Positions 18,308 to 26,446 of a stretch of DNA of 64,000 bases are shown piece by piece. Both the position numbers and the translations under genes were made by a program. Numbering within the stretch: the first letter of the stretch is position 1; each line of letters begins with the position of its first letter. Location of the stretch: positions 372,001 to 436,000 of the forward strand of contig NZ_JAHDTI010000005.1 of NCBI RefSeq assembly GCF_018531495.1, given 5' to 3'. A model generated the notes under the pieces. The model worked only from the letters and a program-made list of their open reading frames with translations, was not told the DNA's origin and searched no databases. The stretch is from Nonomuraea sediminis. Its GTDB lineage: Bacteria > Actinomycetota > Actinomycetes > Streptosporangiales > Streptosporangiaceae.

Positions 18308-19134
18308 TTTGCTACGGTCCCCGTGTGTACGAGGGTGATGTTCTCGCGGGGAACTGGCGGCGGCCGGGCAAGGGCAAGATCCCTCTGGTGCCCGCGGAGT
18401 ACGACCTGGTCGTGGAGGACGCCGAGAGCGGCTTCTGCGGCGCGGTCGTGGCCTGCGACAAGGAGGCCGTCACCCTGGAGGACCGTTTCGGCAAGCGCCG
18501 GCTCTTCCCGCTCGCCCCGGCCGCGTTCCTGCTCGAGGGCAAGGCCGTGACCTTGGTACGGCCGGCCGCCACACCCGCGGGCCCCAGGCGCAGCGCCTCA
18601 GGCTCCACCGTGGTCGAGGGGCTGCGGGCACGGGTGGCCAGGCAGAGCCGCATCTACGTCGAGGGCGTCCACGACGCGGCGCTGGTCGAGAAGATCTGGG
18701 GCCACGACCTGCGGGTAGAGGGGGTCGTGGTGGAGTACCTGGAGGGCGTGGACGACCTGCCGTCCATCGTGGCCGAGTTCGAGCCCGAGCCTGGACGCAG
18801 GCTGGGCGTGCTGGTCGACCATCTGGTGCCCGGTTCGAAGGAGAGCCGGATCGCCGCCCAGGTCACCTCCGAGCACGTGCTGATCGTCGGACATCCGTAC
18901 ATCGACATCTGGCAGGCGGTCAAACCGTCCGTCCTGCGCATCCCGGGCTGGCCCGACGTGCCGCGCGGGGTGCCGTGGAAGGAGGGCGTGATCGCGGCAC
19001 TCGGCTGGCGCATGGAGCCGGCCGAGGCGTGGCGGCGGATTCTCGGGGCCGTCTCCACCTATACCGACCTGGAGCCCGAATTGCTGGGCCGGGTCGAGGA
19101 ACTGATCGACTTCGTCACCACGGAGGCATCATGA
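18304..19134 (+). CDS. DUF3097 family protein
   Basis: This 276-aa protein matches the actinobacterial DUF3097 pattern: LVVEDAESGFCGAVV, VTLEDRFGKRRLFPL, RIYVEGVHDAALVEKIWGHDL and GVLVDHLVPGSKESRIA. The VEGxxDAALVEKIWG segment resembles a TOPRIM-like acidic core, and nucleic-acid metabolism has been suggested for the family. The GTG at 18304 overlaps the preceding stop; a GTG at 18325 is an alternative. It is coupled by ATGA to the DUF4870 gene. The enzymatic role is unknown. Confidence 0.85.
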   Translation: MICYGPRVYEGDVLAGNWRRPGKGKIPLVPAEYDLVVEDAESGFCGAVVACDKEAVTLEDRFGKRRLFPLAPAAFLLEGKAVTLVRPAATPAGPRRSASGSTVVEGLRARVARQSRIYVEGVHDAALVEKIWGHDLRVEGVVVEYLEGVDDLPSIVAEFEPEPGRRLGVLVDHLVPGSKESRIAAQVTSEHVLIVGHPYIDIWQAVKPSVLRIPGWPDVPRGVPWKEGVIAALGWRMEPAEAWRRILGAVSTYTDLEPELLGRVEELIDFVTTEAS

Positions 19135-19613
19135 GTCAGGATTACCCCGAACAGCAGCCGGAGTCAGGACCCCAGCAGGGGTACGGCTACGGCCAGCCGC
19201 CGACCCCGCCGCCCGGCTACCAGCAGCCCGGCTACGGTTACTCGGCTCCTCAGCAGCGCCCGCCGCACGTGCCGGGACAGTACGGCCCGCGCCCGGGCAG
19301 CGACGACACCACGATGGCCATGCTGGCCCATCTGCTCGGCCTGCTCGTGTCATGGATCGGTCCACTGATCATCTACCTGATGAAGAAGGACGAGTCCCCC
19401 TACGTCAGGGACCAGTCGGCCGAGGCGTTGAACTTCCAGATCACGATGTTCATCGGCTACATCGTGGCGTTCGTCCTGTCGTTCATCCTCATCGGGCTCC
19501 TGCTGTTCCCGGTGATCTGGGTGATCTCGCTGATCTTCCACATCCAGGCGGCGCTGGCCGCCAACCGGGGCGAGAACTACCGTTACCCGATCAGCATCCG
19601 GATGATCAGCTGA
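19131..19613 (+). CDS. DUF4870 family membrane protein
   Basis: This 160-aa protein has an N-terminal Pro/Gln/Tyr/Gly-rich tail of about 60 residues, then the DUF4870 core (TTMAMLAHLLGLLVSWIGPL, KDESPYVRDQSAEALNFQ and two further membrane segments). DUF4870 proteins are small membrane proteins of unknown function. The tail resembles that of the membrane protein two genes upstream. The ATG overlaps the DUF3097 stop. Confidence 0.88.
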   Translation: MSQDYPEQQPESGPQQGYGYGQPPTPPPGYQQPGYGYSAPQQRPPHVPGQYGPRPGSDDTTMAMLAHLLGLLVSWIGPLIIYLMKKDESPYVRDQSAEALNFQITMFIGYIVAFVLSFILIGLLLFPVIWVISLIFHIQAALAANRGENYRYPISIRMIS

Positions 19614-19686
19614 CGATTCTGAAAGCGCGGTTGCCGCTGCTGGCGGTGGCAGTACGACTCGTGGCACAGGTACGAGCCGCCCCCGA

Positions 19687-19723
19687 TCACCCGGCGTTCC
19701 CCGGCCTCCGGGCCGCCGGGTGA
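19687..19723. terminator. Bidirectional hairpin between convergent genes
   Basis: Perfect 10-bp arms TCACCCGGCG (19687-19696) and CGCCGGGTGA (19714-19723) enclose an inner CCCGG/CCGGG stem. It lies between the DUF4870 gene and hemW, which converge here. Confidence 0.7.
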
Positions 19724-19730
19724 GTCAGGG

Positions 19731-20942
19731 TCAGGTCAGCAGGTCTCGAATGAGCGCGTCGGCCAGCAGGCGGCCCTTCCGGGTGAGCACGGCGGTGCCC
19801 GTCTTGAACGCCTCGACCTCCAGCAGGCCCCTGGCCAGCGCGTCGGCCACCACCGTGTTCGCCTGAAGGGCGGCGAGCGGGTAGCCGGTGGCCAGCCGTA
19901 CCTCCAGCATGAGGCGCTCGGCCGCGCGGTCGTCCGCCGTCAGCACCTCGCGCGCCTGCGCCGGGGACACCCCCTCGGACAGGCGGCGGGCGTAGGCGGC
20001 GGGGTGCTTGACGTTCCACCAGCGGGTGCCGCCGACGTGACTGTGCGCGCCCGGGCCCGCCGCCCACCAGTCGCCGCCGGTCCAGTACAGCAGGTTGTGG
20101 CGGCAGCGCGCGGCGTCGGAGGTCGCCCAGTTGGACACCTCGTACCAGCGGAAACCGGCGGCCTCGAGCAGCTCGTCGGCGACCACGTAGCGGTCGGCGG
20201 CCACGTCGTCGTCGGGCATCGGCAGCTCGCCGCGCCTGATGCGGGCCGCGAGCCTGGTGCCCTCCTCGACGATCAGCGAGTACGCCGACACGTGGTCGGG
20301 CTCGGCGGCGATGGCGGCCTCGAGCGAGGCCCGCCAGTCGTCGTCGGTCTCGCCCGGTGTGGAGTAGATGAGGTCGAGGTTGACGTGCTCGAACCCCGCC
20401 TTCCTTGCCTCCCGCACGGCCTGCTGCGGCCTGCCAGGGGTGTGGGTCCTGTCCAGGACCTTCAGTACGTGCTCGCGGGCGCTCTGCATGCCGAAGCTGA
20501 TCCGGGTGAAGCCCTGGCCTCTCAGCTCGTCCAGGGATCGCTGGTCGACGGACTCGGGGTTGGCCTCCGTGGTCACCTCGGCGCCCTGCCGCAGGCCGAA
20601 CTCCTCGTCGATCGCCCGCAGGATCCTGCCCAGGTCGGCGGCCGGGAGCAGCGTGGGAGTGCCGCCGCCGAAGAACACGGTCTCCACGGGGACGTCCTTG
20701 TTCAGTACCTTCCGGGAGAGCCGGATCTCCTCGATGACAGTGTCGGCGTAGTCGCGCTGCGACGCGCCCGGGCCGAGCTCGGTCGCGGTGTAGGTGTTGA
20801 AGTCGCAGTATCCACACCGCGTGACGCAGAACGGCACGTGCACGTAGAAGCCGAACGGCCGCTCGCCCAGGGTCTCCAGGGCGCTCGCGGGCAGCTCGCC
20901 CGAGGCGGGCGCTGTCTCGCCGTCAGGAAGTGTGGAAGGCAC
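19731..20942 (-). CDS. hemW: HemW, radical SAM heme chaperone
   Basis: This is a coproporphyrinogen III oxidase-like radical SAM protein of the HemW type, thought to insert or carry heme rather than oxidise coproporphyrinogen. The cluster motif CVTRCGYCDF has the CxxxCxxC spacing and is followed by FFGGGTPTLL and EANPESVD. The GTG at 20942 gives 403 aa and starts where family members do (PSTLPDGE, then ERPFGFYVHVPFC). An ATG at 21026 is also in frame. HemW next to hrcA-dnaJ is the usual actinobacterial order. Confidence 0.92.
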   Translation of the reverse strand: MPSTLPDGETAPASGELPASALETLGERPFGFYVHVPFCVTRCGYCDFNTYTATELGPGASQRDYADTVIEEIRLSRKVLNKDVPVETVFFGGGTPTLLPAADLGRILRAIDEEFGLRQGAEVTTEANPESVDQRSLDELRGQGFTRISFGMQSAREHVLKVLDRTHTPGRPQQAVREARKAGFEHVNLDLIYSTPGETDDDWRASLEAAIAAEPDHVSAYSLIVEEGTRLAARIRRGELPMPDDDVAADRYVVADELLEAAGFRWYEVSNWATSDAARCRHNLLYWTGGDWWAAGPGAHSHVGGTRWWNVKHPAAYARRLSEGVSPAQAREVLTADDRAAERLMLEVRLATGYPLAALQANTVVADALARGLLEVEAFKTGTAVLTRKGRLLADALIRDLLT

Positions 20943-21071
20943 ATCTACCAGTGTGCCCGCCCCGTGGGCGTGGGTCGGACCAGCGCATTGCAAACGAGCC
21001 CCAACTGGCGCGACCGTCGCCGACATCGTGGGGCGTTGACGGGCGTGGATGAGGGTTCTACGATCGCGACA

Positions 21072-21096
21072 ACTTATAGGAAAGTTTCCTATAAGT
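21072..21096. promoter_or_regulatory. 25-bp perfect palindrome upstream of chitinase
   Basis: The arm ACTTATAGGAAA is followed by one central base and its exact reverse complement. It ends 20 nt before the chitinase GTG and is A/T-rich inside GC-rich surroundings. It looks like an operator for a dimeric regulator, likely responding to chitin or amino sugars. It differs from the DasR site (core TGGTCTAGACCA). The binding protein is not known from this sequence. Confidence 0.7.
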
Positions 21097-21116
21097 GAGC
21101 GTCCGGGAGCCGCCTC

Positions 21117-22361
21117 GTGAAGAAGATCCTGATCGCCGTGGTTTCGCTCTTACTCGGTCTCGCGGCCGTCTCGGCACCTGCAGAGGCGCGCGTCGGGTTC
21201 AAGCGGGTCGCCTACTTCATCCAGTGGGGGATCTACGGGCGCGACTTCCACGTCAAGGACATGGAGACCAGCGGCGCGGCCGGCAAGCTGACCCACGTCA
21301 ACTACGCGTTCGGGTTCGTCAACGCCGAGGGCTCGTGCTACTCGGCCGACCCGTGGGCCGACTGGCAGCGGCCGGTCTCGGCCGAGGAGAGCGTCGACGG
21401 CGTCGCCGACGAGCCGGGGCAGGCGCTCAACGGCAACCTCAACCAGCTGCGCAAGCTGAAGGCCAAGCATCCGGGGCTGAAGGTGCTGATCTCGCTCGGC
21501 GGGTGGACGGGCTCGAAGTACTTCTCGGACGCGGTGCTGACGCCCGAATCGCGCGCCAGGCTCGCGCAGTCGTGCGTCGACCTGTGGCTGCGCGGGAACC
21601 TGCCCGGGCTGGAGGCGGGCGCGGGCGCCGGGGTGTTCGACGGGATCGACCTCGACTGGGAGTGGCCGGGCTCGGCGGGCAACGACGGGAACGTCATCAG
21701 GCCCGAGGACAAGCAGAACTTCACGGCCTTCCTGGTCGAGCTCAGGCGGCAGCTGCGGGAGTTCTCGCCTGACACGCAGCTGACCGCGTTCCTGCCCGCG
21801 GCGGCGGCGAAGATCGACGCCGGGTTCGAGGTGGCCAGCATCTTCCGCCAGCTCGACTTCGCCACCGTCCAGGGGTACGACCTGCACGGCACCTGGGAGC
21901 CGCGGACCGGGCACAACGGCAACCTCTTCACCGACCGCCGCGACCCCAACCCGATCAGGTACAGCGTGGACCAGACCGTGCGCGACTACCTGTCGCGCGG
22001 CGCCCCCGCCCGCAAGATCGTGGTCGGCGTCCCCGCCTACGGCCAGGGGTGGACCGGCGTCAAGGGCGGCGACGGCCTCTACCAGCCCGCCACCGGACCC
22101 GCGCCCGGCAAGTGGGGCCCGGGCACCGAGGACTACAAGGAGCTGGTGAACAAGCCCGGCAAGCGGTACAGGGACCTGCGGACCGGCACGCAGTGGCTCT
22201 ACGACGGCAACGAGTTCTGGTCCTACGACGACCCGGCGGTGCTGGTCGAGAAGGCGGCCTACATCCGCTTCAAGGGGCTGGGCGGGTCGATGATGTGGTC
22301 GATCGACCAGGACGACTCGCGCGCCTCCCTCACCGGCGCCCTGTACTCGGTGCTCAGTTGA
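21117..22361 (+). CDS. Secreted GH18 chitinase
   Basis: This endo-acting chitin-degrading glycoside hydrolase family 18 protein has 414 aa. A signal peptide occupies about residues 1-23 (KKILIAVVSLLLGLAAVSAPAEA). The catalytic strand is FDGIDLDWEWPG, with the full DxxDxDxE motif. Substrate-binding strands include KVLISLGGWTGSKYF and the C-terminal MMWSIDQDD. There is no carbohydrate-binding domain. The GTG start has a GGGAG-like site upstream. The stop codon lies inside TTGAC, the probable outer end of the adjoining TnpB element, so the element may supply the stop. Confidence 0.93.
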   Translation: MKKILIAVVSLLLGLAAVSAPAEARVGFKRVAYFIQWGIYGRDFHVKDMETSGAAGKLTHVNYAFGFVNAEGSCYSADPWADWQRPVSAEESVDGVADEPGQALNGNLNQLRKLKAKHPGLKVLISLGGWTGSKYFSDAVLTPESRARLAQSCVDLWLRGNLPGLEAGAGAGVFDGIDLDWEWPGSAGNDGNVIRPEDKQNFTAFLVELRRQLREFSPDTQLTAFLPAAAAKIDAGFEVASIFRQLDFATVQGYDLHGTWEPRTGHNGNLFTDRRDPNPIRYSVDQTVRDYLSRGAPARKIVVGVPAYGQGWTGVKGGDGLYQPATGPAPGKWGPGTEDYKELVNKPGKRYRDLRTGTQWLYDGNEFWSYDDPAVLVEKAAYIRFKGLGGSMMWSIDQDDSRASLTGALYSVLS

Positions 22362-22400
22362 CTTCCTCCCCCGCCTGAAGGCGGGGGATTCCAACCCATC
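22358..22400 (-). ncRNA. Right end and omega-RNA 3' hairpin of an IS200/IS605-type element
   Basis: A perfect 9-bp hairpin (TCCCCCGCC, TGAA loop, GGCGGGGGA; 22367-22388) lies just after the tnpB stop, and the element appears to end at GTCAA (minus strand) at 22358. This is the typical right end of IS605-group elements. In TnpB systems the guide RNA is made from this region and its guide begins in the flanking DNA. Here the flank is the chitinase 3' end. Expression is not shown by the sequence. Confidence 0.6.
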
Positions 22401-23287
22401 TCACGCTGAGAGGAGGACAGGTCGAGGTTCGCGGTGCACCGGCCCGGCAACCCGTGGCCCTTCCCGCGCAGACACGGCATGCCCTGCCGCGTGTTCGATG
22501 TTTCTGGCCGCGTTCACGTCGGCGTTGCAGGCGTATCCGCAGGACCGGCAGGCGAAGTCGGCTTGGCTCTCGCGCGACTTAGCATCCACGATCCCGCACG
22601 CCGAGCAACGCTGACTCGTGTACGCGGGGCTGACCTTGACGACCCGGCCTGGAGCCTTATGCTCCAGCCGCTGAACCAGCCGGCCCCATCCGGCGGCCAG
22701 GATGCCGCGGTTGAGTCCGGCCTTGGCACCGACGTTGCTGCCCGGCCGCTCGGTGGCGCCTTTCGCGGACCGGGTCATGGTGCCGATCTTCAAGTCTTCG
22801 ACCGCGATCACGTCGAAACGCCGCGCCAGGTCGGTGGAGACCTTCTCCGCCCAGTCCTTGCGCCGATCGACCTCACGCGCCTTCAGCTTCGCGATCGCGG
22901 CCTTGACCATGGCGCGCCGACAGGAACCGCGTCTGGCCCGGGCCAGCTTGCGCAACAGCCGCAGCAGCCGCGCCTTCTCCGCCTGGCGCAGCCCGGCAGC
23001 CGACAGCATCTCGCCCGTGGACAGCGCCGCCGACACGACCACGCCCCGATCCACGCCCACCATCTGGCCTGCGCCCGGTGCAGGGATCGACTCCGGGATG
23101 GCGGCGAACGCGACATGCCAGCGCCCTGCACGGTCGCGGGTGACCCGGAAGGACTTCACTGCGTCCGGTACGGCACGCGACCAGCGAAACCGCACCCACC
23201 CCACCTTCGGGATCTTCACCTCGCCCACGTGGCGGGACAGACGGCGCACGTCACCCGCCTTGACCGCGACGATCCGGAACCCCTCGC
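22401..23287 (-). pseudogene. N-terminally truncated TnpB (RNA-guided nuclease of IS605 group)
   Basis: About 295 residues of a TnpB/OrfB protein remain. The RuvC-like catalytic residues are all present: Asp in GVDRGVVV, Glu in VIAVEDLKI and Asp in CNADVNAARNI. The zinc finger CSACG and CRSCGY is intact. The N-terminal part of about 120-130 residues is missing: upstream of about 23287 the DNA codes for an amidohydrolase in another frame. No tnpA is nearby, and the left end and target-adjacent motif are lost, so the element cannot move by itself. Confidence 0.85.
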
Positions 23288-23686
23288 CGGGCAGACGCCG
23301 TCGAGCGAGTGCCGGTCGGGCTGGACGGGGCGGTCCCAGGTGTTGCTGTTCCAGCGCCCGCCGAACAGCCACGCGCCCGGCGGCAGCCGTACGGCGTGCT
23401 CCGCGATCCGCGCCAGCGCCTCCTCGAGCGACCGGGCGCCGCGCAGGTCCACCTCGCTCAGCCCGCGCGCGAAGCTCGCGGTGTGGATGTGCGCGTCATA
23501 CAGGCCCGGCAGTACGGCGACGCCGTCGAGGTCGACCAGTTCCGCCTGACCGCCCACCGCGGCGCGGACCTCCGCCTCGCCGCCCACCGCCACCAGGGTC
23601 CCGCCGTCGACGGCGAGGGCACTGGCCAGGGGTTTGGTGTCGTCTCCCGTGTGGATCACGGCGTTGCGGAATACCCGGATCGTCAT
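23287..23686 (-). pseudogene. 5' fragment of a YtcJ-type amidohydrolase gene
   Basis: The first 133 or so residues of a metal-dependent amidohydrolase survive. They include the strand DGVAVLPGLYDAHIHTA, whose HxH pair would bind metal, and LFGGRWNSNTWDRPV. Family members have about 500 residues, so three quarters are missing. The frame breaks after DGVCP, where TnpB coding begins. The normal ATG is intact, but the product could not be active. Confidence 0.82.
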
Positions 23687-23745
23687 GGGCCATCACTGTA
23701 AGTGTCCGCCATGAGCGTGCGAAAGGTCACAAAGGCGAACCTCCA

Positions 23746-24013
23746 GTGCCGAAGCCCGAGCATCCGCGCACCCTGCGCGAGGTGATCCAGCGCGGCTCCT
23801 TCCCCGCCGCGGCCGACCGGCTCGGCTATACCGCTCCGCCGTGTCGCAGCAGATGGCGGCGCTGGAACGGGAGGTCGGCGTGCGGCTGTTCACCGCTCGG
23901 CGCACAGCGTGCTGCCCACCGGGGCGGCCGGGATGATGGCCAGGCACGCCACGACCGTACTCGACGACATCGACCGGCTCGCGGCCGCCACGCTCGACTC
24001 CCTCCCCCTCTGA
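23746..24013 (+). pseudogene. LysR-family regulator remnant with two frameshifts
   Basis: The three-frame reading gives a LysR helix-turn-helix: TLREVIQRGSFPAAADRLGYT, then SAVSQQMAALEREVGVRLF, then AHSVLPTGAAGMMARHATTV, ending at a TGA after SLPL. One base is missing at about 23830 and another at about 23900; both follow the sequence ACC and precede GCTC. Only the DNA-binding part of about 88 residues is present out of about 300. It is divergent from the amputated amidohydrolase, so the pair was probably a regulator and its target. Confidence 0.8.
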
Positions 24014-24051
24014 CAGAGATGATGTAGGTGAGCACCTCCCGCCGGGTCTGA

Positions 24052-24069
24052 CTCCACCCGTGGGTGGAG
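24052..24069. promoter_or_regulatory. Palindromic operator-like site upstream of the kinase gene block
   Basis: CTCCACCC and GGGTGGAG are separated by two bases. About 10 nt further downstream, CCCCCGGGCCGATCC occurs twice in direct repeat. The site is 62 nt upstream of the DUF1453-like gene and could control the block that includes the histidine kinase. Confidence 0.4.
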
Positions 24070-24130
24070 ATCTCCGGCTCAACCCCCGGGCCGATCCGCC
24101 GCCCCCGGGCCGATCCCTACCGTCGAGGGC

Positions 24131-24613
24131 ATGGACACGCCTCTGCTCACCGTGATCGTCCCGCTGGCCGCGCTCATCATCGTCTACCGGCAGATGATGA
24201 CCCGGCCCACCGAACGGCCGGGCATCCTCTACCTCGCCATCGCCCTGGCTGTCCTCGGCCTGGCCAGCGGGGGCATCGTCGACTCCGGCCACCTCGGGGT
24301 CAGCATCGCGCTGGTCGCCGTGGAGGTCGTGTGCGCCGTCGTGTTCGGCGTGGTCAGGGCCGCGACCGTGCGCGTGTGGCACGACGCGGCCGGCGTCACC
24401 TGGTCCAAGGCCACCGGCTGGACGCTGCTCGCGTGGGTGGTCTCGATCGCCTCCCGCGTCGGGCTGTACTTCGCGGGCGCCGCCCTCGGGCTGGCCGTGT
24501 CGACCGGGGGCCTGCTGCTGTTCATCGGCCTCACCATCGGCGTCCAGTCGCTGCTCGTCACCCGTCGCGGGCGCATGCTGGCCGGCGCGCCGCGGGCCGC
24601 CACCCTCGTCTGA
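24131..24613 (+). CDS. DUF1453/CcdC-like membrane protein
   Basis: This 160-aa protein has about five transmembrane segments: TVIVPLAALIIVYRQ, ILYLAIALAVLGLAS, SIALVAVEVVCAVVFGVV, LLAWVVSIASRVGLYF and LLLFIGLTIGVQSLLV. The RATVRVWHDAAGVTWSKA loop between the third and fourth segments is typical of actinobacterial DUF1453 proteins that precede two-component systems. It lies 42 nt upstream of the histidine kinase and is probably cotranscribed. No enzymatic motif is seen. Confidence 0.75.
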   Translation: MDTPLLTVIVPLAALIIVYRQMMTRPTERPGILYLAIALAVLGLASGGIVDSGHLGVSIALVAVEVVCAVVFGVVRAATVRVWHDAAGVTWSKATGWTLLAWVVSIASRVGLYFAGAALGLAVSTGGLLLFIGLTIGVQSLLVTRRGRMLAGAPRAATLV

Positions 24614-24655
24614 CCTGGCTCGTCCAGGTTCCCGCGGCGATGAGAAGCTGACTCC

Positions 24656-26446
24656 ATGACCTTCGGCAAGGGCAGGATCGCCACCAGCGCGCTGCGCGTG
24701 GTGGCGATCGTGCTGTTCGTGGTCTCGCAGGCCAGGTCCGAGCCCGGGTTCGGGGTATCGGGCGTGGGGCTCACGGTCGCGCTGCTCACCGGCGGCCTCA
24801 TCCTCGCCCTCTCCCTGGCGATCTTCCCTCCCGACTGGGACCACCCCCGCCTCGCCGACCTCCTCCCCTGGCCAACCCTCCCCCCACCCCCTGAACCACA
24901 ACACGCCACCCCTCCACCCGCCTCAGACACACGGCGCCCCACCCCCGAAGTAGGGCATGCCACCCCGCCACCCGCCTCTGACGCACGGCGCGCCGCCCCC
25001 GAGGTAGGGCATGCCACCCCTGCACCCACCTCAGACCCACGGCCTGGCGCCCCTGCACCCACCCCCGAAGCGGGGCGCACCACTCCTCCGCCCGCGTCTG
25101 ACGCATGGCGTGTCGCTCCCGAAGTAAGGCGTGCCACGCCTCCACTCGCCCCCGAAGTACGGCACACCACTCCTGCACCTACCTCCGAAGCGCGGCATAC
25201 CTCCCTTCCGCCCGCCTCCGGAGTAGGGCGTGCTGCCTCTTCGACCGTGGGTGGCCACGGTGCGGCTTCTGCTCGGGGTGTGGGTGGTCGGGCGGGCTCG
25301 CCGTACCCGCTGGACCTGGAGCCGTGGTGGACGGTGGCGGTGCGGGCGGTCGGGGAGCTGCCGGCGAAGGCGGTGCTGCTGGCCGTGGCGGTGGTGCTCG
25401 CGCTGGCGCTCGACTCGGTGGCGCAGGGCGGACCTGCCCTGGCCGCGATGTTCGTGACTGTCGGTACGGCTGCCGCCCGCCTGCCCCTGACCGCGTCCGT
25501 GCCCGTCGGGGTCGTGGCCGTCGTGGGGCTGCTCGTCAGCGGCGCGTGGGCCGGGCAGGTGAACCGCGACCTCAGCATGATCCTGGCCGTGGGCATCGTC
25601 TTCCTGGTGGCGTACTCGGCCAGGGAGCGCAGGGCCCTACGGGTGGCCGAGGGGCGCGAGGCGGTGCTGGCCGAGCGCGCCCGCATCGCCAGGGAGATCC
25701 ACGACGTGCTGGCACATTCGCTGTCGGCCCAGATCGTGCACCTGGAGGGCGCCAAGCTGCTGCTCCGCGCCGACCGTGCCGACGAGGCCCTCGACCGGGT
25801 GATCCGGGCACGCGACCTGGCCAAGTCAGGACTGGAGGAAGCTCGCAGAGCGGTGTCGGCCCTGCGCGAGGACCTGCCCGGCCTCCCGGTGGCGCTCAAG
25901 AGCCTCGCCACCGACTTCGAGGACGCCACCGGCCTGCCCTGCCACCTCAAGATCACCGGCCACGAACGCCGCATCACCCCGCAGACCGAGCTCGCGATGA
26001 CCCGCACCGCCCAAGAGGCCCTGACCAACATCCGCCGCCACGCCCCCGGCGCCCCCGCCACCGTCCACCTCACCTTCACCCCCACCACCTGCACCCTCGA
26101 CATCACCAACCCCCTCCCCCAACCGTCGCCCCCCACCGAGCCGAACCCCAAACCCCGAACGACAACCCACTTGGACCAGGAACCGCCCAGCACCGCCGCG
26201 GAGCACGAAACCCCAACGACCGTTCGCCTGCAGCAGGAGCCGCCCAACACCGCCGCGGAGCACGAAACCCCAACGACCGTTCGCCTGGAGCCGGGGCCGC
26301 CGAGCCCCACCGCCCCCGCCGCCATGGGGCGTGGGGGAGGATATGGGCTTGTGGGTATGCGTGAGCGGGCCGAGTTGCTCGGTGGGAGGCTGACGGCCGG
26401 CGAGTCGGACGGCGTCTTCCGTGTCCACCTCCAGGTGCCGGCATGA
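24656..26446 (+). CDS. NarL-type sensor histidine kinase with repeat insertions
   Basis: This membrane histidine kinase has about six predicted transmembrane segments: two in residues 10-60 and four in about 235-330. The HisKA_3 H-box ARIAREIHDVLAHSLSAQI carries the phospho-accepting histidine. The ATPase domain has an N-box (TAQEALTNIRRHAPG) and a G-box (GGGYGLVGMRERAELLGG). At 596 aa it is about 200 longer than usual. The excess is a 109-residue tandem repeat at residues 83-191 and a 19-residue repeat (two copies) at about 509-546, between N-box and G-box. The response regulator follows with an ATGA overlap. The signal is unknown. Confidence 0.9.
   Translation: MTFGKGRIATSALRVVAIVLFVVSQARSEPGFGVSGVGLTVALLTGGLILALSLAIFPPDWDHPRLADLLPWPTLPPPPEPQHATPPPASDTRRPTPEVGHATPPPASDARRAAPEVGHATPAPTSDPRPGAPAPTPEAGRTTPPPASDAWRVAPEVRRATPPLAPEVRHTTPAPTSEARHTSLPPASGVGRAASSTVGGHGAASARGVGGRAGSPYPLDLEPWWTVAVRAVGELPAKAVLLAVAVVLALALDSVAQGGPALAAMFVTVGTAAARLPLTASVPVGVVAVVGLLVSGAWAGQVNRDLSMILAVGIVFLVAYSARERRALRVAEGREAVLAERARIAREIHDVLAHSLSAQIVHLEGAKLLLRADRADEALDRVIRARDLAKSGLEEARRAVSALREDLPGLPVALKSLATDFEDATGLPCHLKITGHERRITPQTELAMTRTAQEALTNIRRHAPGAPATVHLTFTPTTCTLDITNPLPQPSPPTEPNPKPRTTTHLDQEPPSTAAEHETPTTVRLQQEPPNTAAEHETPTTVRLEPGPPSPTAPAAMGRGGGYGLVGMRERAELLGGRLTAGESDGVFRVHLQVPA
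24902..25228 (+). repeat. In-frame minisatellite in histidine kinase gene, about 54-bp units
   Basis: Seven adjacent units encode variants of HATPPPASDARRAAPEVG. Unit lengths are 18, 18, 22, 18, 11, 11 and 11 codons, all multiples of 3 bp. The plus strand is strongly C-rich. The repeat sits between the second and third predicted membrane segments of the kinase. Confidence 0.9.
26180..26293 (+). repeat. In-frame 57-bp duplication in the kinase ATPase domain
   Basis: Two 19-codon units (EPPSTAAEHETPTTVRLQQ and a near copy) lie side by side; 40 bp of the unit are identical. They interrupt the ATPase domain between N-box and G-box. Confidence 0.9.

Noticed and set aside
24902..25228. The repeats in the kinase gene as a CRISPR array
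   Set aside because: Units are contiguous without unique spacers, vary in sequence and keep the reading frame of a membrane kinase. There are no cas genes.
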